Assembly: GCA_006538405.1 (NCBI GenBank)
Contig: BJKQ01000002.1
Location: forward strand, 744,001 to 808,000
Origin: Hansfordia pulvinata
Taxonomy: Eukaryota; Ascomycota; Sordariomycetes; Xylariales
Length of the DNA stretch: 64,000 bases
Direction of reading: 5' to 3'
A program made the position numbers and the translations under genes. Of this stretch, positions 1 to 9,832 are shown in pieces. The notes under the pieces are model-generated. The model was not told the origin of the DNA and made no database searches. It saw only the letters and a list, made by a program, of their open reading frames with translations. Within the stretch, counting starts at the first letter, position 1. Every line of letters begins with the position of its first letter.

Positions 1-509
1 TCAACGTCTACAGCTACGAGAGCGACTGGGCCGTGGGGATGGAGCTGTGGCGGAAGAAGGGCGACTGGACCGTCAGCGGCGGCGGCGGAGGAGGAGGAGA
101 CGAGGACGAAGCCGCGCCCACGCCCGAGCCGCGCGAGAGGAGCTTCCGGGCCAAGATGGAGTGGCGGCGGGACGAGCCCCTCGCGGAGCTGCTGGCGGCC
201 AGCGCCTCCGAGGAGGCGGCCGAGCCCTCCTCCTCCTCGTCCCTGGCCGGCGGCGGCAGCCTCGAGCCCAGAGCACGCGACCGGAGCTTCCAGGCCAAGA
301 TGGAGTGGAGGCCGGACGACGACGAACGACGCGACGAGGACGAGTACTCCGGAGTCCTCAAGGCGCGCCTGGACCAGCATCTGCGCGTCGGCCTGCTCTG
401 GGAGGGCAGGGTCAAGTCGCTCCTCTTCAGCCTCGGCAGCGGCGTCGACCTGCGCCGCCTCGACTCGCCCTTCCGCACCCTGGGCCTGGAGCTGCAGTTC
501 TCGTCTTAG
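1..509 (+). CDS. mdm10: Mdm10, mitochondrial distribution and morphology protein 10 (3' part only)
   Basis: This is the C-terminal part of a coding sequence that enters from the left edge; the frame runs from base 3 to the TAG at 507-509. Mdm10 is a beta-barrel protein of the mitochondrial outer membrane. It belongs to the ERMES ER-mitochondria tether and also works with the SAM complex in beta-barrel assembly. Family signals are the start of the visible segment (VYSYESDWAVGMELW) and the end (GVLKARLDQ, then GLLWEGRVKSLLFSLGSGVD and a C-terminal LGLELQFSS), which read as terminal beta strands of the barrel. Between them lies a Gly/Asp/Glu- and Ser-rich stretch with two FRAKMEWR / FQAKMEWR repeats, probably a variable loop. 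No intron is seen in this part. Recognition is from memory of the family, without alignment. Confidence 0.85.
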   Translation, partial: NVYSYESDWAVGMELWRKKGDWTVSGGGGGGGDEDEAAPTPEPRERSFRAKMEWRRDEPLAELLAASASEEAAEPSSSSSLAGGGSLEPRARDRSFQAKMEWRPDDDERRDEDEYSGVLKARLDQHLRVGLLWEGRVKSLLFSLGSGVDLRRLDSPFRTLGLELQFSS

Positions 510-1324
510 GACGGACGGCCCGTTCCTCGGCGGCCTAATAAGAATCTCCCCGTGTCGCTCGCATGAACGTCCGGAGCCCCCCTCCCTCTAATAAGACCGA
601 CGAACATCAATGTAGCGCAAGCGCCGGGCCAGCTCGCTTGGCTTTCCAGTCACTCCCAGGGGGGCGTGTCGTATGAACCTGATGAATGTGCCTGGCACCC
701 ACCGGGCAGGCCTGGCCGGGTGGGCTGGGAGGGCTGATGAAAAGGTGGGTTTCTTTGCACCTGTTTGCGCGCGAAAGAGATTCGGCCGAGTCTTGGCCTC
801 GACCTGAGGAGGACCTTGATGGCCGCCTGTTCGCGCACGCGCGCCTCGTGGCCCCCCATTGGCACTCGAGGCGCCCCAGGGTGCCGGCTCAGATCCTCCG
901 ACGCGCCGGGGCGATCATCTCGCTACCGAGAACATGTCGAGCCTGGACTGCTCGGTCGAGGCACTCGATCGGGGTGAGCATGCATGGGGGAGGCCGGACG
1001 AGGCAGCAGACTGGAGGACTGGCCTGGAGTCCCACGTTGTTGAGGCCCCGCTGGCCGCCATGGCTCATCGGCATCGCAGCCGGGTGGGTGGTTCTTCTTT
1101 GCTCCCTTGGCTCGAAAGCTTGAAAGCAGGTCCCGAGCCTTGCGTCTGGGGCACGGCGAACGCGGTGCCCTTCCTTGCAGAAAACCGTCCCATGGTCTCT
1201 AATGGAGCGGATTGCGACGCCCAGAGGAGCCGGCAGCTAGGCCTTGGCCATGCTTGGCCACGCTCACTGCAGCCGCAAGCGCAGCAATCACGAGACCTGG
1301 ACGGGTGCATCAAACGTGGTGCCT

Positions 1325-1372
1325 GGGCATACTGCGGCCGTGGTGGCCGGGCATACCGCGGCCGTGGTGGCC
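1325..1372. repeat. 24-bp direct tandem repeat, two copies
   Basis: Two adjacent 24-bp units (1325-1348 and 1349-1372), each containing GCGGCCGTGGTGGCC, differ at one position (T versus C). It lies in intergenic DNA. Confidence 0.85.
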
Positions 1373-2700
1373 GGGTTCTGCCCTGCGCAGTGACGCGGAC
1401 ATTTGGCACAATAGCCGGAGCGGCATGACGCACGAGGGCAGCAGTGCGGGTGTTCGCAGCACCGTGTTGCCGCATCGTCTGACGTCGCACGGGAGCTCTC
1501 AGAGAGCTCTCTGTACTCGTACTACTTTCTTGTAACTTGGTTCCCAGATGGGGCATACCCGTCCGTACCACGTGTATACAATCAATAAACAACGGACTAC
1601 CACCCCTAACAGGAGAAAAAGCGACGAGGCCGACAGCGCCAGCAATCACCTATCCTCCCTACCGCGGCCGTGACACATGGCGCTGCGACACAAGGACCCG
1701 GCGGGTGCTCATACGGTCTTCCCTGACCGCGGATGGTCGCGTACGAGTATTCGCGTCGGCGTTGCAGTCGTACGACGATTTTCGAAAGCTGCTCCTCGTG
1801 GACGCATTGGGGAGCCAGGGACACGTTCAGCTCTGCTGAGCGATTATTCATTCAACTGGTTCACAGTCTACTCGTACCACGTCTCTGAGGAACCCCCACC
1901 GCGTCCCTCTCTGACTGGGAGCATCCTGATTGCGCTCTGCTGGGTGGCAGCGGGGACGAACGGGGCTGCTGCAAGCATCTGTGGAATGCCACGGCAAATG
2001 ATCCGGGACATTCCAGCGTGGTCGTAGATCCGATGCAGACATTGGCCTGTTTAGAGCACTCGTGACATGATCACTCATCATCGCATCGGACATGATACAG
2101 GGACTCGTACATCCCCATCCCCGTCTCCCCTCTTCTCAGTATCGCTACCTGGGCAGCGACCCGACGGCCACGCATGCTGGCCACACACACCCACCCCCTT
2201 GCTGCCGTCTCTTCGCAGACCAGGTCCTCTGCCACTCTGTGCGGGCTTGCTTGCTACTCGTACGTGCCTGGCTCGTCGGACACTCCATCTCATCCGCAGC
2301 GCGGGAATTGTGGAAACTGAGAACCCTGATGGCCAGAAGCGTCAGAAGCTACCATCTTAGCGCATCTCCGCATCTTCCCGGCTTTCGAAGAGGGTGGCGA
2401 TGGTGCAGGGGTGGTGTGGCCAATCACGACTCCGGCTTTCAGGCTTGATGACCGAAAACATCGAATCAACAAGGATCAGCCTCGAAGTCTGTCTGCCCAT
2501 GAGCGCGAGTGCTGGACTGCAACACAGAAGAGACAGAGGGGGTCGCAGCTCGCTCGTTCACTCTGGATCGCCTACACTCATTTCTGATCACAATGAAAAG
2601 GAAGGCCTGGTTGTGCTCCTGATGATCAGGCACAGATGTTCGTGTGTACTCGTACGAACGCAGAGGGGCAGACGATCCTCTTGGCGAGCACCAGGGCATG

Positions 2701-2714
2701 TACTCGTACGAGTA
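2701..2714. repeat. perfect 14-bp palindrome TACTCGTACGAGTA
   Basis: The sequence equals its own reverse complement. It joins the two orientations of the recurrent spacer motif TACTCGTAC / GTACGAGTA head to head. Confidence 0.8.
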
Positions 2715-4656
2715 GGCATGCATCTCTGTTTACGGCGCCGTGCGCATCAGGCGGGCAGATGGTTGCGACAGTCGCTCCGAGACATGGATGCACGGCCGGC
2801 GCGGACAGCGCGGCCCTGGCCTGGCGAAGATCGCTGGTTGGTCTACGAGTATACACTGATACGAGTGGTGCTTGTCATTAATGGCTCACGAGTACCCGCA
2901 CTCCGCAGCTGCGGGTGCCTGCTCGTGCTGGTATCGTCCCAAGTCGTGCGTGGAGTTGAGTCGGGTGGTAGGTCGTTGGCAAGTATCCGTAAGTGGGCGC
3001 GGGCCAGGTTCGGCAAGGCTGCTCCCGCGCCCGTCCGCCTCGCGCCCGCAAACCCTGCGCAGAGCAGCGCAGCGGGCATGGAACAAGCGGGAAGGATCCT
3101 TGTTGTCGACGTTCGTCACTGTCCGTCACCGGGCGGCGTGTTGCACGTCGCTGATGCTGATGCCGATGCAGATGCAGATGAAGATCTGGGCCAAGATCCA
3201 GTCTGGGCCTTGTGGACGGAGTCGGCGCCGTTGGACTCGGGCCATCCGGCCGCAGCGCCCCGCCGCGCCTTCCCCGGCTCACTGGAGAGGTGATTACCTC
3301 AGGAGCTCAGGCTCAGGTACATATTTAGGTACCTACCGGGCTCACACACGAGAACACCGAGGGCAGGCACGAGTGCCATCGGGCCATTGTGCCTTGTGGC
3401 TCCAAACGGGGAAGGCACCACGGAAAGCTGTTCAAGTTGTTGCAGGCCGTGGCAGGTGCAATCGTGAGCGGGCGTGCTTGTAGATTACCAGGTACCGTAA
3501 CGGGGGTGCTCGAGCCCTGGTCCAGTTCTTCTTCCAATGTCGGCTCTCGGAAGCGTTTTCTGCGGCCACTGTCCATCAAGGTTCTCACGAGCGCCGCCAT
3601 CCCACTCCTCCTACGACCACATCCCGGGCCATGCCCAGCGCCCCGTTTCCACGCCCCTCTAGTCAGTGCCCACTGTGGCCACCGACGCGCCCGCTTCTCT
3701 TTTGCTGGTCTGTGGACTGTTGACTGTCTGTCTGTCTGCCCGTCCGACTCGAGTCTCTTCGATTACCCCCCCTCGCCGATTAGCACCAACATTCGTTGTC
3801 TCTCTGCCTCGAGTCCCCGAAGCCCTGCGACACCTGTCCGAGTACACTCACTCGTACGCGTCCAAGAACCGAATCTCGCAGTCTGCCGCAAGCATCAGCA
3901 GCCACAAGCAGAAATCTCAAGTCCCCCAGAAGACCTGGAGTCATTCTCCTCGACCACAGAGCATCTTCGGGCACTCCGTGTGTTGACACGCCAGAGTGGC
4001 TCCCTAAATCTGGGCAGACCCGCATCTTTGCATTCCTTAGACCACACGCCTGCTCTGCTCGTCCTGTTCTCGGGCACACTTGACGAGTAATAAGCCAAAC
4101 GCCAACCCAGCTTGGAATCTGGTCCGAGTACATCTACCAGTACCAGGTAGCTCTGTCTCCAGGATCCCGGCCCTACTGCCCGTCCCAAGTCAAAACCTAT
4201 ACTCGCGGCTCCGCTCTCGCCCAGCCTTGGTTCCCGTCCCGACTGCCTGTGCGTGTGCGCGTGTGCCGATAACTCGGCTGATCGTCTTTGGCCGCCGGCT
4301 CTCTCTCCTCAGCTCGGCTCATCAAGGTTCTCTCCTCCTCTTACATGAAGGATTTTTTTTCTTTGCCCCGGTGGCCAGCCAGTCCAGAACCCCCATACAG
4401 GTTACCTGTCATACTACTCTACATTCACCACTCAATTCTCCGTGGACCCTGGTAACCAACCACCTGGGCGCACCCTTTTGGACACGTCCAGATCGGATTC
4501 TTGCTCGGCCGTCTTGCGCGAGCTGTGAGGCTCAATTCAATTCGGAGCTTCTCTCTGGCCACGCCCCTGGGGCCAAGCTAGCCCCGCTGCGAGAACAAGC
4601 CTCGGACTGACCCTGAACCCTGCAACCCACATCTCTTGGTTTGCTTGGAAGTCTTG

Positions 4657-4664
4657 GTATATAA
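4657..4664 (+). promoter_or_regulatory. TATA-like element upstream of the ZIP transporter
   Basis: A TATATAAG-like element about 190 bases before the chosen ATG at 4853, in a pyrimidine-rich leader. Its position suits a fungal core promoter. No experimental signal is visible. Confidence 0.35.
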
Positions 4665-4852
4665 GCCTTGGCTCTGCACTTGAGCCTGGGCTGTAGATCT
4701 CTTGTCTTCCCTCGTCAGCAAGCATCAAAGCAGACTGCCTCGACCAAGTCTTGTGGCGCTGCCCTTGTCAAGATCCAGCCGCCCCCACAGCAGCATTGCC
4801 AAGTACTCTTACCAAACCGGGTATATCGACACATTATCGGCCCAAAGCCGCC

Positions 4853-5983
4853 ATGTCTGTCTTTCTCGGCAACGTCGCCGGCGCCCTGCTGAAGCGTCAA
4901 GATGAGGGCGCCGACGCCGACGCCGACTCCAACGGCTTCACCGTCACCACCGACTGTGACCTCGGCAACGACTACGATGGCCGCATGGGCGTCCGTATAT
5001 CCGCTATCTTCGTCATTCTCGTCGGTGGTTTCCTTGGCGCCGTCGTCCCGGTGCTGCTGGCCCGGCACTCCAAGCTGAAGACCGGCAAGGCTTTCTTCGG
5101 CTTCAAGTACTTCGGCTCGGGCGTCATCATCGGTACTGCCTTCATGCACCTGCTTTCCCCTGCCTACGAAGCCCTGGGCTCGCCGTGTCTGCCCGAGGAC
5201 AGCCCTATCACTAGTTACGATTGGGCCGCCGGTATCTGCCTCATGACCATCTTCGTCATGTTCACTCTGGAGTTGATTGTCAGCCGCTTCGATATCTTCG
5301 GTCACAGCCACGAGGCTTCCAGCGACCCTTCCCTCGACGTTCTTAAGGCCGGCGATAAGGCGAACGGCCGGGATGTTGAGACAGCACGCGGCAGCGGTCT
5401 CCCCAACTCGGATGGCGTCAGCTACCCTCCCGGAGGAGAGGACCACCTGGGCCACCACCGCGACCACACCGAGAACGACAGCTACGTCGACTTTGCCGCC
5501 CAGATGACTGCCATCTTCATCCTCGAGTTCGGCGTCATTTTCCACAGCATCTTCATCGGTCTTACCCTCGCCGTCTCTGGAGAAGAGTTCACCGTCCTCT
5601 ATATCGTCCTTGTATTCCACCAGACCTTTGAGGGCCTTGGTCTCGGCTCTCGTTTGGCTACTGCCCAATGGCCCGAGTCCAGGTGGTTCATGCCTTACCT
5701 TCTCGGTGGTCTCTACTCGCTGGCGACGCCAGTTTCGATCGCCGCCGGGCTGGGTGTCCGCAGCAGCCTTTCACCCGAGTCGCCCAACACTCTGATCATC
5801 AACGGTATCTTCGACTCGATCAGTGCCGGTATTCTCATTTACACCGGTCTCGTCGAGCTGTTGGCGCACGAATTCATGTTCAGCGACTCCATGCGCAAGG
5901 CCGGCCTGAAGGTTCAGCTTGCCGCCCTCGCCTTCGTCGGCCTGGGCATACTTCTCATGGCCATCTTGGCGGAGTGGGCTTAA
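4853..5983 (+). CDS. ZIP-family zinc/iron transporter (Zrt1/Zrt2-like)
   Basis: Single exon, 376 residues, the usual length for fungal Zrt proteins. It should import zinc (possibly iron) across the plasma membrane; ZIP proteins move divalent metal into the cytosol. After a short N-terminal tail come hydrophobic segments near residues 49-70, 84-105 and 125-144. A variable histidine-rich loop follows (GHSHE near 150, HLGHHRDH near 198-205), typical of ZIP metal-sensing loops. Segment 4 carries EFGVIFHSIFIG with His231 and segment 5 carries HQTFEGLGLG with His256 and Glu260, the conserved intramembrane metal-site pattern. The frame is open 34 codons upstream, but the ATG at 4853 has a good context (GCCGCCATG) and gives the family-like N-terminus. 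Whether it is the high- or low-affinity paralogue cannot be told. Confidence 0.92.
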   Translation: MSVFLGNVAGALLKRQDEGADADADSNGFTVTTDCDLGNDYDGRMGVRISAIFVILVGGFLGAVVPVLLARHSKLKTGKAFFGFKYFGSGVIIGTAFMHLLSPAYEALGSPCLPEDSPITSYDWAAGICLMTIFVMFTLELIVSRFDIFGHSHEASSDPSLDVLKAGDKANGRDVETARGSGLPNSDGVSYPPGGEDHLGHHRDHTENDSYVDFAAQMTAIFILEFGVIFHSIFIGLTLAVSGEEFTVLYIVLVFHQTFEGLGLGSRLATAQWPESRWFMPYLLGGLYSLATPVSIAAGLGVRSSLSPESPNTLIINGIFDSISAGILIYTGLVELLAHEFMFSDSMRKAGLKVQLAALAFVGLGILLMAILAEWA

Positions 5984-8027
5984 AGCCCCAAAGAGCCACC
6001 TGGCGTGACTGTACCTTCAGTCGAGCAAGAATGCGATGTAAGAGATTGAGAGATAATGGGTTGACGAAGGATAGCATGGACCGGGAGACGTGGGCGTGCT
6101 GATGCAGACACCAAGATACCCCTCTTTACGGACTTTGTTTCGGGCGTGGAATGAATTAGACGGTCGATTGATTTGGGTTTCATCTTTTATACATGTTCGT
6201 CGGCTAGGGAATCGCATGGCTTTGGGTATCATCCGCTTTGGGGCACTCAAGAGAGTGACGCCCAAAAATCTTGCTCTTGTACATTCAAGACAACCGCACA
6301 GCGTCACGACTGTGCAGCTTTGCAAATAGTGAAATCTCCATTTATTCCCAAGCATGAAGAGCTCTCATCTGTCAATCCTTTCTGTAATGACGCGCGAGCA
6401 GTGACTTCATGCCCTTGCTTCGCCGTTAGTTGCGGCAGGTGGTCCTTATGGTCACTCGCGCCCAGACACGCTTCGCGCTAGTTGGGGTGTAACTTGAAGA
6501 CATGACCACGATCTGGGTGGACCTGAGGTATTTCGAGAAGCCCCCTCATCCCCGCCTTCAGCATGTCTCACCAGCTACGTACGCTCTCGTAGATAGATAG
6601 ATCGGGAGACGTTGTAGAGGTCTCTCGCGTAACCAATTGCTACTTGTGTCCAGCAGGCCCCTCACCGCCAGGGGCGCCTCGCGCGCGGAAGGCACACGCG
6701 CGCCTGTTTGTATCAATTCGTCTGTCTGCATAGCGGGGGTCTCTCACGAACAAGGTCGAGAAACACACAAAGTGTAAGAAATCGACTTGATCTGCTGCTC
6801 CCTGAGTGATGCCCAGAAGCGCCTGAAAGGGGGCCCAGCAGCTCGGACTCGGGAAAGCCCCCAAGGATGAGGTTGCAATGCAGAAGGTGAGGCAGTCAGT
6901 GGCGGGGTCGAGCTGGACGGCGACGCACTGGCACAGCGAGGGCCATGCGGTCGGTATCCCTAGTCCACCGCGTACAGTGACCCTCCTCCGCATACAGGCG
7001 TCAAGCACACCGGGTTCGGACTTTTTTTTTTTACCCCTGCGTCTCGCGGCTTGTGCTCGACGCTGCGGGCTTCGAAGAGAAGGCGTACGTGTTGGAACCG
7101 TGACGCCAGGGGGGGGGGGGGCTGGGATCAAGGAAACGGCTCGGCGGGCGGTGTGCAGTTTTCACAGACGAGCACATTAGCCTGCTGAAGGGCCCCCGTC
7201 AGGCGATCAATCGGGTGCTTGCGGCGACGTTCTGGTGCCTGCAGCAGGTCAAGGTTGAACAACGACGCTACGGGAGAAATCATCTCGAGACAGGCGACGA
7301 GAAGGCTGTACCAGAGAAGGCGTCCTTCTAGGGGCGCCAGGTGGGATCGCGATGTATCGGGTTTGTAGTACACTCCAGGGACGGGAGGTGGTGGTGTGGG
7401 AAGGTAATATGTGAAACGGTTCTGCAGGCTCGCGAGCTAAACTCGTGAGTGGCTCGACATCTCATCGGCAGCGCAAGGTGCGAGGGTCTTGTTTTGATAT
7501 CCTGTCTCGTTCGCCGACTGGGGAGTGGGGGAGGGCCGTGTCAATACGCTCTATGGATGTTGAAGTCACTTTGTTTCAACCCAAGACGATCAGAGCGTCC
7601 ATGTCATAACATATTAAAACTCGGAATGGACTTGAGGGTTCCGTCCCAGATCTACTCGTGTGCTAGACAAGGTGGCAGATCAAGGGTGCAGTATCGCTTG
7701 AGCATGGGTGAGAACGCTTGTGGCAAAACACTCTGGGTAGGGTGGGCTCTTCAGGTTGGAGATCCGAATTCCTGCAGGTGATGAAGCCTCCACTCGTACG
7801 TAGAAACGGTAAGGCTAACCCGGGGTAGCCACGTCTGAACTACAATCACGCAAGACTAATCACCGGACGGTCAAAGAGAATGTCACAGGAGGCCCGAGTG
7901 CGAGAGTGGGCAAATCTTGGGGATCAATCAATAAGTAAAAAACCCTTTTCAGACGCCGTACCCGATGCTCCCGTGAACCGTGAATATTGTAAGCCGACCC
8001 AATTTTTATTCGTCAATGGTGTCAGGT
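5984..8027. other. intergenic region between zip and eS19
   Basis: No supportable gene. It is the joint 3' side of the convergent ZIP and eS19 genes. It contains a T run near 7021-7031, a G run near 7109-7121 and a short GATA-type run near 6590-6601. Open frames are short or proline/arginine-rich without recognisable domains. Confidence 0.55.
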
Positions 8028-8953
8028 TTACTCGTCGTCCTCCTCCTCCTCAGCCTCGGCGGTGGTCTGGGCGATACGGTCCAAGTCACGCTGGCCGGAC
8101 TGCGTGATGCGGCGGCCACCCTTCTCCTCGTCGTGCTCGAGGACACCGATCTTCTCGAGGGCCTGGAAGATCTTGCGGTCGACGCTGCCGGAGGCGTCGA
8201 CGTGGTGGGAGGGAGCGACACCGCGGTTCTTGGCGGTACCGTGGACCTTGCGGAGGCGGCCGACACCGACGGTCTTGCGCATGTAGACGTGGCGGGCGAC
8301 GGCAGCGGCACGGACGTAGAACCAGTCGATGTTCTGGGGGGCAGCTCACGGCTGGGGCCGGTCTTGACAGTGTCGACCCAACCTGGACGGGGAGCGTTAG
8401 TACCGAGACGCTCTCAACGGAGGAGGCGGTGCATCTCTTCTTACCGGGGATGGGCAGCTTGCCCTGACGCTTCAGGAAGCCAGCGTAGGCGTTGATGAAC
8501 TTTTGCGCCTGGACATCGAAAACCCGTATCAGCAATTATTCCGTCATCAGAGATCTTTCGACCCCCTCGCGCCTGCTCCCAGTATCTCTTTGTGCTTTTT
8601 GTTCTTCCTCGGTGTGCTCTGCGGCGGGCGTGCCAGCATTGCAGTGCGCCCCGTCATTGCGGCCGAGGTCGCCGGCGGGCCTCGAGGGGCACGGCAGGGG
8701 CATGTGAGGATGCGCGCCTGGCCATGTGTGCGTCTGCCTCGAACGGGACCATGGGCACGATTGTGCAATGCGTGTGGATGCGCGGTGTAGAGAAAACCCC
8801 CGAGATATGGTATGTGTGTGCTGGGCGAGGAATTCTCGGCCTCGTCGCAACAGAGCGGTCGGGGGGGTCGAAAGGTCGGGTTCGAGTTCAGGGCTGCGTC
8901 GCCTGGCGGAGGGTACCTACATCAACATCGCGAACAGTGACACCACCAGCCAT
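8028..8953 (-). CDS. rps19: 40S ribosomal protein eS19 (RPS19), three exons, with an apparent 1-nt lesion in exon 3
   Basis: Exons read on the minus strand are 8953-8921, 8508-8445 and 8382-8028 (TAA). Exon 1 encodes MAGGVTVRDVD; exon 2 encodes AQKFINAYAGFLKRQGKLPI and one further residue (Pro); exon 3 begins GWVDTVKTGPSRELPP. Introns have GTAGGT and GTAAGA donors and CAG acceptors. The protein is a head component of the small ribosomal subunit needed for pre-18S rRNA processing. The C-terminal half (MRKTVGVGRLRKVHG, then GGRRITQSGQRDLDRIAQ and an acidic tail) is unmistakable. Within exon 3 the frame changes after ELPP: the run at 8336-8341 has six C on the coding strand, whereas seven are needed to read on into QNIDWFYVRAA and the C-terminal frame. 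The gene is essential, so consensus error is the simplest reading. The 412-nt first intron is long, as is common in ribosomal protein genes. Confidence 0.9.
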
Positions 8954-9832
8954 TTTTGCGGTATTGAGGATCGAAACGGGTCGGAACGGGTGAGGGGTGG
9001 TCGTTGGGCGTGTGAAGTTGTCGTGATGGCGTCGCTGTTGGCGGTTGGAGGATTCCGTGATAGGCGGGCGTTCGGTAGGGGTGATGCAGCCGCCTGACGA
9101 TTTCCCACAAAACGAATTTTTTACTTCTGGTGCGGGGCCAGTCGCTAAGGCCCCATGGGAAATCTTGGCAGCTAGGGCAAGCCCTTTCTCTTTGTGGAAT
9201 ATTCAGTTAGACAGAACACGCAGAACCAGCCTTGGGACTGGACCCACTTGAGCAGCCAAAGCAGGGTCCCGGTGATTTGAGCAAGTCCAATGCATGCGCA
9301 AGTACGAACGAGTACGAGTACGGATAAATCCACATGAAATTGCTTGATCTGTTTGAAGAAGTAATCGACTGCCTTGTGTCGGATGTCGACTTCCTTCGAA
9401 TGCCGTGATTTATCGAAATGCGCTCAAACCAATGTCACACCCATGCAGTTTAAGATCGCTGGCTAAACGGAGTATGCTGCTCTTTCTTGTGCACTTAAGG
9501 TAGCCAGTCACGATGCTTGCTCAGTAGAGCCCGCCGCTACGTTCTTAAGGTCGGGCAATTTCTGCCCACAAGCACCGTGACCTGGCTGCTTTATGATCAG
9601 ATGGGCTCCATGCGCTCGCAACTTGGCAATTAGTTATTGACCTCAAGAGTCGGGTAGGAGCTAGCAAGCTTGTGGCCAAGGTTGTCGTGCTAAAGTATAC
9701 ATGCTTGAAGCATTTCGCGGTAATACAGGAGTCTCGACCGCTTCCACACGAGACAGCATCGTTTCCAGCGCAACCGACGGCCATCTTTAACCTTTCCACG
9801 TCCGACAATCCACCACATAAGGATCATTTCCA
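8954..9832. other. intergenic region upstream of eS19
   Basis: It contains the eS19 promoter and the 3' flank of the deaminase-like gene. A cluster of the spacer motif (CGAACGAGTACGAGTACGG) lies at about 9306-9324. No gene is supported. Confidence 0.5.

Larger units (their letters stand above)
510..4852. other. long intergenic region between mdm10 and the ZIP transporter
   Basis: No conserved coding sequence is seen on either strand; open frames here have no domain, no convincing introns and shifting composition. The stretch holds a 24-bp tandem duplication (1325-1372), a GAT-rich run near 3150-3182, and many copies of a motif related to TACTCGTAC/GTACGAGTA (for example 1514, 1741, 1869, 2255, 2647, 2701, 2844). 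The last ~300 bases before 4853 are CT-rich and probably form the promoter and leader of the transporter gene. Confidence 0.6.

Noticed and set aside
47..538. long overlapping frames in the first 540 bases on both strands
   Set aside because: Shadows of the GC-rich mdm10 coding sequence; only the frame ending at 509 matches Mdm10.
2394..3293. 299-codon plus-strand frame
   Set aside because: It contains spacer motifs and a GAT microsatellite inside the frame and shows no recognisable protein features.
6640..7131. 163-codon minus-strand frame
   Set aside because: Starts inside a G/C homopolymer region, with Pro/Arg-rich low-information sequence and no homology signal.
8509..8920. possible snoRNA in eS19 intron 1 (TGATGA near 8540)
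   Set aside because: The only CTGA partner is about ten bases away and is better explained as the branch site; no C/D snoRNA layout.
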